Shown in pieces: positions 44,939-52,972 of a DNA stretch of 64,000 nt. Each line of letters starts with the position of its first letter. Positions within the stretch are counted from its first letter, which is position 1. A program made the position numbers and the translations under genes. The notes beneath the pieces are model-generated. The model ran no database searches. It was not told the DNA's origin and saw only the letters and a list, made by a program, of their open reading frames with translations. Source of the stretch: Methanosarcina sp. (GTDB taxonomy: Archaea; Halobacteriota; Methanosarcinia; Methanosarcinales; Methanosarcinaceae); contig NZ_JAQUVZ010000005.1 in NCBI RefSeq assembly GCF_028693135.1, positions 62,001 through 126,000 of the forward strand, read 5' to 3'.

Positions 44939-45116
44939 GTATCCTCTTCAAATTTAGGGGTAGCAACGTGAATTCCACGGATTTGAGTGAAATTGAATTA
45001 AGTTTATAAATTAGGAAATCACATCCATACGCCCTATTCAGTTTACATACTTCTCAAATTTAACGTTCAAGTATTTGCCTATCTGGAAAATTTACCGCTG
45101 ATTTTGAAGAGGATAC
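44939..45116. repeat. Inverted repeat pair around an AT-rich spacer
   Basis: GTATCCTCTTCAAA (44939-44952) and TTTGAAGAGGATAC (45103-45116) are perfect 14-bp inverted arms 150 bases apart, upstream of both the winged-helix gene and the large HEAT gene. They could be operator sites for the winged-helix protein or ends of a lost element. Confidence 0.6.
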
Positions 45117-45250
45117 ATATAATATATACATCAGATTACATATTTGATTTTTTAATAACCCTGTATAATATCAATACTTATAAGAAACAAACCTGCTAAA
45201 CTCAAATATAGCAAACAGGAAGGGATTAGAGCAGCAGTTGGTGAAAATTC

Positions 45251-48187
45251 TTGAGTGATCAGCCCGGTATACATGATAAGACTTTCAGTCAGGTTTCGGA
45301 TGAGAGGAAAAATGCCGCAAGACAGCTGGGAGTCCTTTTTGAGGTTTTTCCTGAGCGGAAGCAGGCGTTTGAAGATCTTTTAAGGCTTTGTTCTGACAGG
45401 GACAGTGAGGTCAGGGAAGAGGCTGTCAATTCCCTTCAGACGGTTTTTCCTAATGTACCTGATAGGGAGCTTGTCTGGGAGAGGTTCGTAAACCTTACGG
45501 CTTATCCGTCAGAGGGGGTAATGAGAAGAGCAGTAAATGCTCTGATTGCTGTCTTTCCACTTATGCCTGATAAAAGCCGGGCATGGAAAGATCTGTTAGG
45601 GCTGGCAAATTCAAAATCAAGCATGGAAGACGTTAGCAGGGGGATTGTCGACCTGCTTCCTGACGTGGTCCGTGAGCTTCCAAATAAGGAGCAGGCCTGG
45701 AAAGACCTGCTTGAGATGACTTTTTCAGATGACTCTTATGTGCAGGAAAAAGCGGCTTCTTTTTTAAACATTGTTTTTTCTGAAATGCCAGGGGAAAGGA
45801 AAAATGACGCATGGGAAGAATTGCTGAAACTGGCAGGTGAATCCGGGAATTCAAAGGTCAGGGAATTGGCTGCAAGGTCTGTGGGGGAGGTTTTTCCGTC
45901 TTTGCCTGATGAAATGAAAGATGAGGCCTGGGAAGAGATGCTGGAACTTGCAGGAAAATCCGTGGATCAGGCCGTGCAAAAGGAAATTCTGCTTGCTCTG
46001 CCTTCTGTCTTTTCTTCTGTTCCGGATAAAAAAAGGGCATGGAGTGACATATTCAAGCTTACGGAAGATGAGAGCGAACCTGTACGAAAGCAGGCAGCAG
46101 ATTCCCTCGTGTCCATATTTCCTGATATACCGGACCTAATCAGGGTCTGGGCTGATTTCCTGAGGCTCACCAGGGCAAGGGACGGGTATGTAAGGGATAC
46201 TGCTGCAGATGTGCTTTCAGCTGTGTTTCCGAGCCTGGACGACAAAGACCCCGTTTGGAAGGAACTTATCGAACTCGCAGGGGATGAGGACGAATATGTC
46301 CGGAAGACCGCAGCTGATACCCTCATTAAGGTTTTTCCACACATGTCCGACAAAAATCAGGTATATTCGGACCTTGTGCAGCTGGCTGAAAAGAAGGATA
46401 GTTATGTGCTCAGGAAAGTCGTAAAGACTCTTGATTCTGTTTGCCCTCAATTCTGTAATGGGTATGAGATCAATGAAGTGGAAACGGAAACCGGAAAAAA
46501 TAAAGAGAAAGAGGAATGGGGGGAAAAGGGGGAAAATAGGAAAAAAATGGCAGGAGAGGGGGAGGGAGAGGAGAAAAGTAAACCTGCAGGTTTTTACGAG
46601 CTGGCATCAGAAAAAGCTGCCTTTGTGCGAAGGGATGCAGCTCATTCTTTAGGTTCTGCCTTTCCTGTAAAAGAGAAGGAAGACAGCTATGTACGAAAAG
46701 ATGCGTCTGAGTCCTTTACCAGGGCATACCCTTACCTCCCGGATAAAAAAGAAGTCATAGGAGAGCTACTAAGCCTGCTACAGAACCCGGACCCGCAGAT
46801 GCGGAGAGGAGCTATAGAGTCCCTGCTCGCCCTTTATTCACGAAAGGCAGGCAAGACGCAGGACATCTGGAGCGAACTTCTTAAAATGTCAGGGGATGGA
46901 GACACAGGCGTCAGAAAGGACACGGCAGGGCTGCTTTCCCACGTATTTCCAGCGGTTGAGGAAAAATCCGGAGTTTTTTATGACCTTGTCAAACTCACTG
47001 AAAGCCAGGACGCTCAGCTTCGGAAAAGAGCGGCAGAGCTTCTTGCCGTTGCATTTACATATTCCGATAATAAACAGAGGGCATGGAACGATCTGGTGAG
47101 GCTTACATCCGTTGAGGATAGGGAAGTCCGGAAAGGAGCGGCACTTGCTCTTGCGTCCGGATATACAGGTGTTCCGGATAAAGGGAAAGCCTGGAGTGAC
47201 CTTATCAGGCTTTCAACTCATAGCGACATTTTTGTGCAGCGGACTGTAACACGAGCTCTTGGGCCTGCCTTTTTCTATGTTCCTGATAAAACATGGGCTT
47301 GGAGAGACCTGCAGGTTCTTATCGAGAACCCTTATATCTATGTCCGCAGGTACTCCCTCCGCTCCCTTGGAAGAGCTTCCCTATGGAGGTCACTCCAGGC
47401 GGAAAACGAAGCTGCTTATCTTTTTGGGCTCAAGGAAGCTGTCAAATATTTTAAAGAAGCGGCTGAAACTTCTGTTGACGCCGCCATCCCTGAGTTTTAC
47501 GATCCATTTTATGAAACTCTTCTGCAAATACTTTTCAGCGACAATCCGGGACGAGCGGCCAGGCTCGAAAGTGAGATGTATCTCTCAAAGGTAGCCCATG
47601 AGATCAGGGATCTGGATGAAAATCAGAAACTTCTGGAAATTCTAGGAGAATTCACAGGGCTTCTTCGAGCAGCAGGAAATCTTGCTCCCGGAGACCTGCC
47701 TGCCCAGAAAAAGTTGCTTGAGGCCTGTATTGCGGCTTTTGATAGGGTTTCAGGTCTTCTGGAGGCTATGGAAGAAGACTTTATTCTTGCACAGAAAACT
47801 GTGAAAAAAGAGTATCCGAAAATTGGAAAGGTAGTTCTGAAACAGAAACTAAAAGAGACACTTTCCGGAATCCGGTACAGAGCAAGGACAGCTTGCTTGA
47901 AGGCAAAAGGCACTCCCACGGAAAAACTACTGTGCACTGTAAGCCGGAAGGTCAGAGAATGGAGTTTTCAGGACCTTGAAAAAGACCAAAAAGAACTGGA
48001 TAGGCAACTTGATTCTCTGCTCAATTTCCTCAGAGCTCAGATCCCCAATGTTCCTGAAAACCTGTACATCTTTGAAAAACTTGAAGACATCAGGCAGGAA
48101 CAGGACATGCTGGAGCGCTACAGGCTCGTTGGCAGATTCATAAGCCTGATCCCCGGAGTCAGAATGCCAAAAGCATCAGGCAAATAA
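45251..48187 (+). CDS. Large HEAT-repeat protein
   Basis: 978 residues. TTG start with GGTGA eight bases before; a TATA-like ACTTATAAG lies about 75 bases upstream. Some 17 HEAT-like repeats of 38-41 residues follow the pattern VREEAVNSLQTVFPNVPDRE. They are split by a Lys/Glu/Gly-rich linker at about 415-445 (nt 46490-46580). From about residue 710 the C-terminus is a non-repeat helical and coiled region (YFKEAAETSVDAAIPEFYDP, DLEKDQKELDRQLDSLLNFL). The first half is paralogous to the short HEAT protein at 35754. A scaffold role is likely; function unknown. The following small gene may belong with it. Confidence 0.85.
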   Translation: MSDQPGIHDKTFSQVSDERKNAARQLGVLFEVFPERKQAFEDLLRLCSDRDSEVREEAVNSLQTVFPNVPDRELVWERFVNLTAYPSEGVMRRAVNALIAVFPLMPDKSRAWKDLLGLANSKSSMEDVSRGIVDLLPDVVRELPNKEQAWKDLLEMTFSDDSYVQEKAASFLNIVFSEMPGERKNDAWEELLKLAGESGNSKVRELAARSVGEVFPSLPDEMKDEAWEEMLELAGKSVDQAVQKEILLALPSVFSSVPDKKRAWSDIFKLTEDESEPVRKQAADSLVSIFPDIPDLIRVWADFLRLTRARDGYVRDTAADVLSAVFPSLDDKDPVWKELIELAGDEDEYVRKTAADTLIKVFPHMSDKNQVYSDLVQLAEKKDSYVLRKVVKTLDSVCPQFCNGYEINEVETETGKNKEKEEWGEKGENRKKMAGEGEGEEKSKPAGFYELASEKAAFVRRDAAHSLGSAFPVKEKEDSYVRKDASESFTRAYPYLPDKKEVIGELLSLLQNPDPQMRRGAIESLLALYSRKAGKTQDIWSELLKMSGDGDTGVRKDTAGLLSHVFPAVEEKSGVFYDLVKLTESQDAQLRKRAAELLAVAFTYSDNKQRAWNDLVRLTSVEDREVRKGAALALASGYTGVPDKGKAWSDLIRLSTHSDIFVQRTVTRALGPAFFYVPDKTWAWRDLQVLIENPYIYVRRYSLRSLGRASLWRSLQAENEAAYLFGLKEAVKYFKEAAETSVDAAIPEFYDPFYETLLQILFSDNPGRAARLESEMYLSKVAHEIRDLDENQKLLEILGEFTGLLRAAGNLAPGDLPAQKKLLEACIAAFDRVSGLLEAMEEDFILAQKTVKKEYPKIGKVVLKQKLKETLSGIRYRARTACLKAKGTPTEKLLCTVSRKVREWSFQDLEKDQKELDRQLDSLLNFLRAQIPNVPENLYIFEKLEDIRQEQDMLERYRLVGRFISLIPGVRMPKASGK

Positions 48188-48235
48188 GGGTCATTTACCC
48201 TGGAATTTATATCCAATCCTGCCAATCTCTTTTTT

Positions 48236-48577
48236 ATGTACGGAACAGGCATTGAAGTGACAGATGAGGATTTTGAATTTACAAAACCCCCTCTTTCTAA
48301 AAAATTCATTCGCCTCGTATTCGAAAAGTATCAGCTGGACTACATCACTTATTTCGGGGAAAATATGTTCTATGTCTCAGGGCAGAACTCCCAGCCTCTT
48401 ACGCCGCTATATCCCAGCGCCAGATACCCTGAGGATATTGAACTGGTTTTAGATTTCATGGCACGTGAGAGGATCCGCAGGATAAAATACGAGGACGGAA
48501 GACTTTTCCGGTCTGCAGTTCCAGGACTGGCTGATTCTGAACAAAAATACTTCCAAACAAAATGCGAAAAACATTGA
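48236..48577 (+). CDS. Unrecognised 113-residue protein
   Basis: Starts MYGTGIEVTDEDFEFTKPPL, 48 bases after the HEAT gene on the same strand, so co-transcription is plausible. Mixed alpha/beta with YPEDIELVLDFMARERIRRI. No SD is evident and no family is recognised. It is followed directly by a four-unit 21-bp tandem repeat. Confidence 0.6.
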   Translation: MYGTGIEVTDEDFEFTKPPLSKKFIRLVFEKYQLDYITYFGENMFYVSGQNSQPLTPLYPSARYPEDIELVLDFMARERIRRIKYEDGRLFRSAVPGLADSEQKYFQTKCEKH

Positions 48578-48579
48578 TC

Positions 48580-48662
48580 CGGAGATAAGAGCCTTAGATC
48601 TGGAAATAAGAGCCTTAGATCTGGAAATAAGGAGCTCAGATCTGGAAATAAGGGGCTCAAAT
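48580..48662 (+). repeat. 21-bp tandem repeat, four units
   Basis: Unit TGGAAATAAGAGCCTTAGATC with changes in the last two units, starting three bases after the stop of the 113-residue gene. Confidence 0.9.
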
Positions 48663-48807
48663 ATAGCTGCATTTAGCTGCGTTTAAGACAGCTGCATTTA
48701 AAACAAAAACCCGATTGTTTTTTTCCTTTTGTTCTGGTTATTTATAGTTTCATTGCAATATTTAACATCACAAAGTTTATCTTTATCGTTAGGAGGGGTA
48801 TAAAATT

Positions 48808-48990
48808 ATACATCTATGGGAGTATGATTCTCGCAGGATTCATGGTGTGCATATGCCACAAATGATGAACGACCTTGAAAAAATTGGGAATGAGGGCTGG
48901 GAACTGGTTTTACTTAAGGAAGATATTGATGATGAAGGAAACGTAACTGCAATTTTCAAACGGAAGAAGGCAGATACCATCTCTCTGTAA
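48808..48990 (+). CDS. DUF4177-like small protein with a non-canonical start
   Basis: The peptide HLWEYDSRRIHGVHMPQMMN then DLEKIGNEGWELVLLKEDID fits the DUF4177 pattern (WEY...LE.LG.EGWELV). The frame is closed by TAG at 48790-48792. The SD AGGAGGGG (48791-48798) points to ATA 48808 or ATT 48805; no ATG, GTG or TTG exists in frame before the conserved part. The first ATG (48856) would remove the conserved WEY strand. About 61 residues. Confidence 0.65.
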   Translation: MHLWEYDSRRIHGVHMPQMMNDLEKIGNEGWELVLLKEDIDDEGNVTAIFKRKKADTISL

Positions 48991-49191
48991 CTAAATTCTC
49001 TTTAAAAACTTATTAAACACCTTATTAAATATTTTTAAATATTTTCTAAGTACTCTCTAAATAGTCTCTATTTTTTATTTTTAATTATACTTTTTACCGA
49101 TTAATTTTTTATAAACGAATTTGATCCTCTCAAATCTTCCTCTCAATAAAACAAATTTAATGCTTTAATAGAGAGGAGTTTATTTATATTG

Positions 49192-50391
49192 ATGGTAAGT
49201 TATTTATCTACTTCCTCAGTATTTTATTCTATGAAAAATTACGATCCTGTTAAGGCTATCTATGCAGTTATAATCACACTGGTTTCTTTATATGCCTTAT
49301 ATATAACATCCGCTTTTTATTATGTCCTTATTCTCAGCGCTCTTTTTGCTTATGTTATTCATCCGGTGTACTCTTTTTGCTTCAGATTCGTAAAGCGCAA
49401 GCATACTTGTGCCATGATCCCACTTGGTGCAATCGCCCTTCTTATAGTATCCTCCGGCATTATGGCAGTTAAGGCTTTAATGAATGAGATCTCAAGAATT
49501 TTAGAAATTCCCAATACCCTTAATGGGTTTGCAAACATGGATCTCAGGCGGATAGTCGGGCTTTTTGAGCCTTTTATCCAGACCCATCCAGGGAAACTGA
49601 CTGAAAGCATCGGTGCATACTTCAACTCCCTGGTAACGGCTTATGTTCCTGAAATCCAGAATAATATATTCCAGATCTCAACTGGCCTTTCGATTCTGAT
49701 TGTAGAGCTGATCGTAATTGTTGTCCTGACCTATTACCTTCTTGTAGAAAGCGAAACTATCGCAACCGAACTTCCGAATCTCTTTCCGGACAGGAAAGTG
49801 GGGGTTGTATTTCTCGGGGAGCTCAATTACATTTACCAGAGCCTCTTCATAGTCTACTTCCTGACCTGTCTCCTGACCGGCATACTCGGGGGAATCCTTT
49901 ACTGGGTTCTTGGAGTACCTTATCCTCTTATCTGGGGAATTGTAACCTTCATAATGGCTCTCCTACCTGTTGTCGGAGCAGGCGCGGTCTACGGCCTCCT
50001 TGCCCTTTACTATGTGCTCATACAGGACTTTTTTACAGCAGGAGCCCTGATATTCCTGGGAATCATCTTACTGAGCCTTGTTCCTGACTTTGTCATAAGA
50101 CCACGGCTTGCCAGAAACCGAGCTGAAATCCACCCGGCAATTACACTTGTCGCCTTTGCAGCTCCTGTCTTCGTTATCGGCCCGATCGGAGTCATCATAG
50201 GTCCTCTTACATACGGGTTTTTGCTTGCAGCCTTCAGAACAAAGAACATACTTGGGATTCCCCCTGTCCAGACAAGGAGTTCAGCTGCAAGCTCAATTGA
50301 AGATTCGGTTGAAAGAACGATAGAAAAAGCAGTTGAAAGGCCAGTTGAAGCTTCCAGTGATCATATTTTCAGTCCGGAAGTTAACCCATGA
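49192..50391 (+). CDS. AI-2E-family (PerM-like) membrane transporter
   Basis: About 399 residues, eight hydrophobic helices. Typical blocks: ALFAYVIHPVYSFCFRFVKR near the N-terminus, the central GELNYIYQSLFIVYFLTCLL then GILGGILYWVLGVPYPLIWG, and PDFVIRPRLARNRAEIHPAI then GPIGVIIGPLTYGFLLAAFR. Members export AI-2 or act as Na+/H+ antiporters; the substrate here is unknown. A hydrophilic tail with repeats of VER/EKA follows residue 365. ATG 49192 is preceded by GAGAGGAG at some distance; TTG 49189 is possible. Confidence 0.88.
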   Translation: MVSYLSTSSVFYSMKNYDPVKAIYAVIITLVSLYALYITSAFYYVLILSALFAYVIHPVYSFCFRFVKRKHTCAMIPLGAIALLIVSSGIMAVKALMNEISRILEIPNTLNGFANMDLRRIVGLFEPFIQTHPGKLTESIGAYFNSLVTAYVPEIQNNIFQISTGLSILIVELIVIVVLTYYLLVESETIATELPNLFPDRKVGVVFLGELNYIYQSLFIVYFLTCLLTGILGGILYWVLGVPYPLIWGIVTFIMALLPVVGAGAVYGLLALYYVLIQDFFTAGALIFLGIILLSLVPDFVIRPRLARNRAEIHPAITLVAFAAPVFVIGPIGVIIGPLTYGFLLAAFRTKNILGIPPVQTRSSAASSIEDSVERTIEKAVERPVEASSDHIFSPEVNP

Positions 50392-50612
50392 CATGATAAC
50401 GAAAAAGTGTTATGAATCTTACCTCTGGAAAAAATAAATTTTCAGAGGTTTTATAGATACTTTTATATAATATATCCATCTCATAGTTGCATTAAAAATA
50501 AAGATCCGTATAATCTGTTATTAAAAACTCATTTTTGTTTTTAATCAAAGAGCTCTGTACAATCTTATTTTTAAACTATTGACTATCCGCTATAAGCGGA
50601 GGTGAAACGAAA

Positions 50613-50798
50613 ATGGCTTTTAATGACAGAAATTTCAGAGGGAATTCTAATTTCGGCGCTCCCAGAGAAATGCACAAAGCAACCTGTTCTGATTGCGGTG
50701 TTGAAACTGAAGTGCCTTTTAAACCTGACCCCGAAAGACCGGTCTACTGCAGGGAATGCCTTCCTAACCACAGGACTCCCAGAGAAAACCGCTATTAA
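50613..50798 (+). CDS. CxxC-x17-CxxC zinc-binding protein
   Basis: 61 residues. C-S-D-C and C-R-E-C are separated by exactly 17 residues (KATCSDCGVETEVPFKPDPE then RPVYCRECLP), the pattern of the small CxxC-x17-CxxC domain common in archaea and Chloroflexi. The flanking regions are Arg/Asn/Gly rich, suggesting nucleic-acid contact. SD GGAGGTGAAA lies 9-10 bases before the ATG. Function unknown. Confidence 0.85.
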   Translation: MAFNDRNFRGNSNFGAPREMHKATCSDCGVETEVPFKPDPERPVYCRECLPNHRTPRENRY

Positions 50799-51639
50799 GT
50801 GTTATCCGTGTAATTGAGTTTACATTAACACTTCATTAACAATTATTCACTTTTTTTTTTTGATTATGTGTCCCCCTTGTTAGGTGTCGCTTGTTTTATG
50901 GGTTTTAACAACTAGTTTCGCTTAAGCGGACACTATGGGGTGCTAATAGTCGTTTTCTCAGGCGGACTTGTACCTGTTATGTTTGAGAAAAGCCAGCGAA
51001 GTCCGGAATAATCATCTTATTTGGCATGAAAGTACTGTAATTTGAAAATTACTTTCATTTCTTTGTGCCTGTAATCTGAAGAATTTCATGTTTGTTTTTT
51101 GAAGAAAAGATTGCGTTCCCACCTGAATCCTGGAAGTTCCGAATACTTATAAGAGATGCTTTTGTTTTTGGGAAGAGGTTTGAGGTACTTTACTCATAGG
51201 CTGTGAGTTTTGTATAATCTCTTTATTTATGGGATAGTTTTTCGGAGTGGATGTTGAAGTAGGTTTGGAATAGGTGTTTGCTAGTTTGGTGTTGGGAGAT
51301 GAGAACGCAAAATATACTATGCATTAACTGTATATATTATTTTCAACAACTAATCTTGTTTAATCTTTATGTTCGTTAGTTCATCAATATAACTTTTCAT
51401 TACAGATATAATGTTATATCTTTACAATAACCATGTGCGACTTCTTACTCAACCTGGGACGTCAGTAGAAATATATTTATTTAAATTTTTAAAAAATAAT
51501 TTATAGTACTTAATCCAATTTTTATATAACATTTTGATGTCAAATTATTTTTTAGCTTTAATGTCATTATTTTTTTTAGCTTTAATGTCATTATTTTTTT
51601 TAGCTTTAATGTCATCCAGAAACCTGAGGAGGAAGAGGT
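50799..51639. other. Gene-free stretch with a degraded duplication
   Basis: 51096-51330 is a diverged copy of 52375-52575 (starting TTTTTTGAAGAAAAGATTGC). A 24-bp tandem repeat lies at 51544-51613. No intact gene seen. Confidence 0.6.
51544..51613 (+). repeat. 24-bp tandem repeat, three units
   Basis: Unit ATTATTTTTTTTAGCTTTAA plus TGTC, repeated three times just before the SD of the next frame. Confidence 0.9.
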
Positions 51640-52032
51640 ATAAATAAACTTAATTTTATTTTGATACTGATTATTGGGGTATTAATCACAGTAAATGCTG
51701 CTGATGCCAGGCCAGCAGGTACTATAATAAAGGAAGGTGTCCTGACGTATCCTGCAGTACCTTATATCACAGAAGACCCTCTCCTTAACCTTGAAAGTTA
51801 CGGAGAGGATTACAAGGCACAAACATCAGACAACTCTTTTAAAAATATATGTTCAGGAAAGGAATGCCTATGTTTTGATAACAACAACGAGAATATTATT
51901 TTCGGGAACCAGGACGTTGGAAACCTCTGGATCTGCCCCTATAATTTTCGTTCTAATTATTATGACTGCACTACGTACTGCAGCCTGATTTTGTTTTTCT
52001 TTACTGTTCAACTTTTACTTCCCCCAACCTGA
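51640..52032 (+). CDS. Possible secreted protein with ATA start
   Basis: GAGGAGGAAGAGG (51626-51638) is a strong SD, seven bases before ATA 51640. From there the frame gives a good signal peptide (INKLNFILILIIGVLITVNA then ADARPAG). The first canonical codon, TTG 51661, would cut it short. The mature part has cysteines (FKNICSGKECLCFDNN, YYDCTTYCS) but the last 20 residues look non-native, so the gene may be frameshifted near the end. No family recognised. Confidence 0.45.
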   Translation: MNKLNFILILIIGVLITVNAADARPAGTIIKEGVLTYPAVPYITEDPLLNLESYGEDYKAQTSDNSFKNICSGKECLCFDNNNENIIFGNQDVGNLWICPYNFRSNYYDCTTYCSLILFFFTVQLLLPPT

Positions 52033-52972
52033 GAACATTCTCCACTCCATTCAATGCGGTTTCTTGCTAACCACCACAACTTTTGTCTCTAAAACCGGGT
52101 AGAATTCAAATTACACTCAATGATATTCAAAAAAATTATATTCAAAATCTTTTGTCAATTTTGACAGGGTTCAAGGGTAGATTTAGACGAATTTCAAAAA
52201 ATAGCTGTTCAGGCTTCCTGAAAAATTCAAAAATTATGCGTGCCAGAAACCGGCAAAACAAAAACAGGCGTGTGCATATCTTTTTTCAAATTGAATTCCC
52301 CAGGCTCAGCGTACTAATTGGGCTCATCGAATTCTTTGCTGAAAAAGAATATGAAAAAGTCTTAAAAATCGGTTTATTTTTTGAAGAAAAGATTGCGTTC
52401 CCACCTGAAAATGTCTGGAAGTTCCGAAAGGTACTAAGAAATTTTTGTTTGGGAAGAGGTTTGAGGTATTTGATCTTGTGGGTTGAGATTGTTGTTTTGT
52501 CTCTTTATTGTGGAGTAGGTTTTGGAGTGGTTTTGGAGTAGGTGTTTGATGAGAACGCAAAGTATACTATGCTGTCCTCATATATAATATTTTTAGCATG
52601 CAATATTATATTATTGTTATATCCATTAGCCCATCATCCCAATATTAGTTAATCAGTATAATGCTATATCGTTGAACTAATGCAGTTGCATACCTAACAT
52701 AATGTCTTTACATATACAGGGTTTCTAGATGCGGGTTAATCACAGATTTGAGCTTATAGGATTCTTTGGCTGTATTATAATTACAAATATATCACTTCCA
52801 TATGGGTATCATACTTCCATAGATGTGTCATATTTCCTGAATTTGCAAGCTGTATCCGGGTTTTAGAGATTAATTTACGAAAAACGAGGGCAGAATGCCC
52901 GTCATTTAAATGATAGGTAGTTCACTTATTTCTGATACTGTTATTTCATCCATGTATTATTTCATCCGTGTG
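52033..52972. other. Gene-free stretch with second duplication copy
   Basis: Contains 52375-52575, the better-preserved copy of the duplication at 51096. A 152-codon frame at 52083-52541 covers part of it but has no SD and an unusual composition; I do not call it a gene. The remainder is AT-rich without signal. Confidence 0.5.
52375..52575 (+). repeat. About 200-bp duplication, copy 2
   Basis: Shares TTTTTTGAAGAAAAGATTGC, GGGAAGAGGTTTGAGGTA and GATGAGAACGCAAA with 51096-51330 in the same order and strand. Confidence 0.7.

Noticed and set aside
52083-52541. 152-codon frame as a gene
   Set aside because: Covers a decayed duplication whose other copy has no corresponding frame; no SD.
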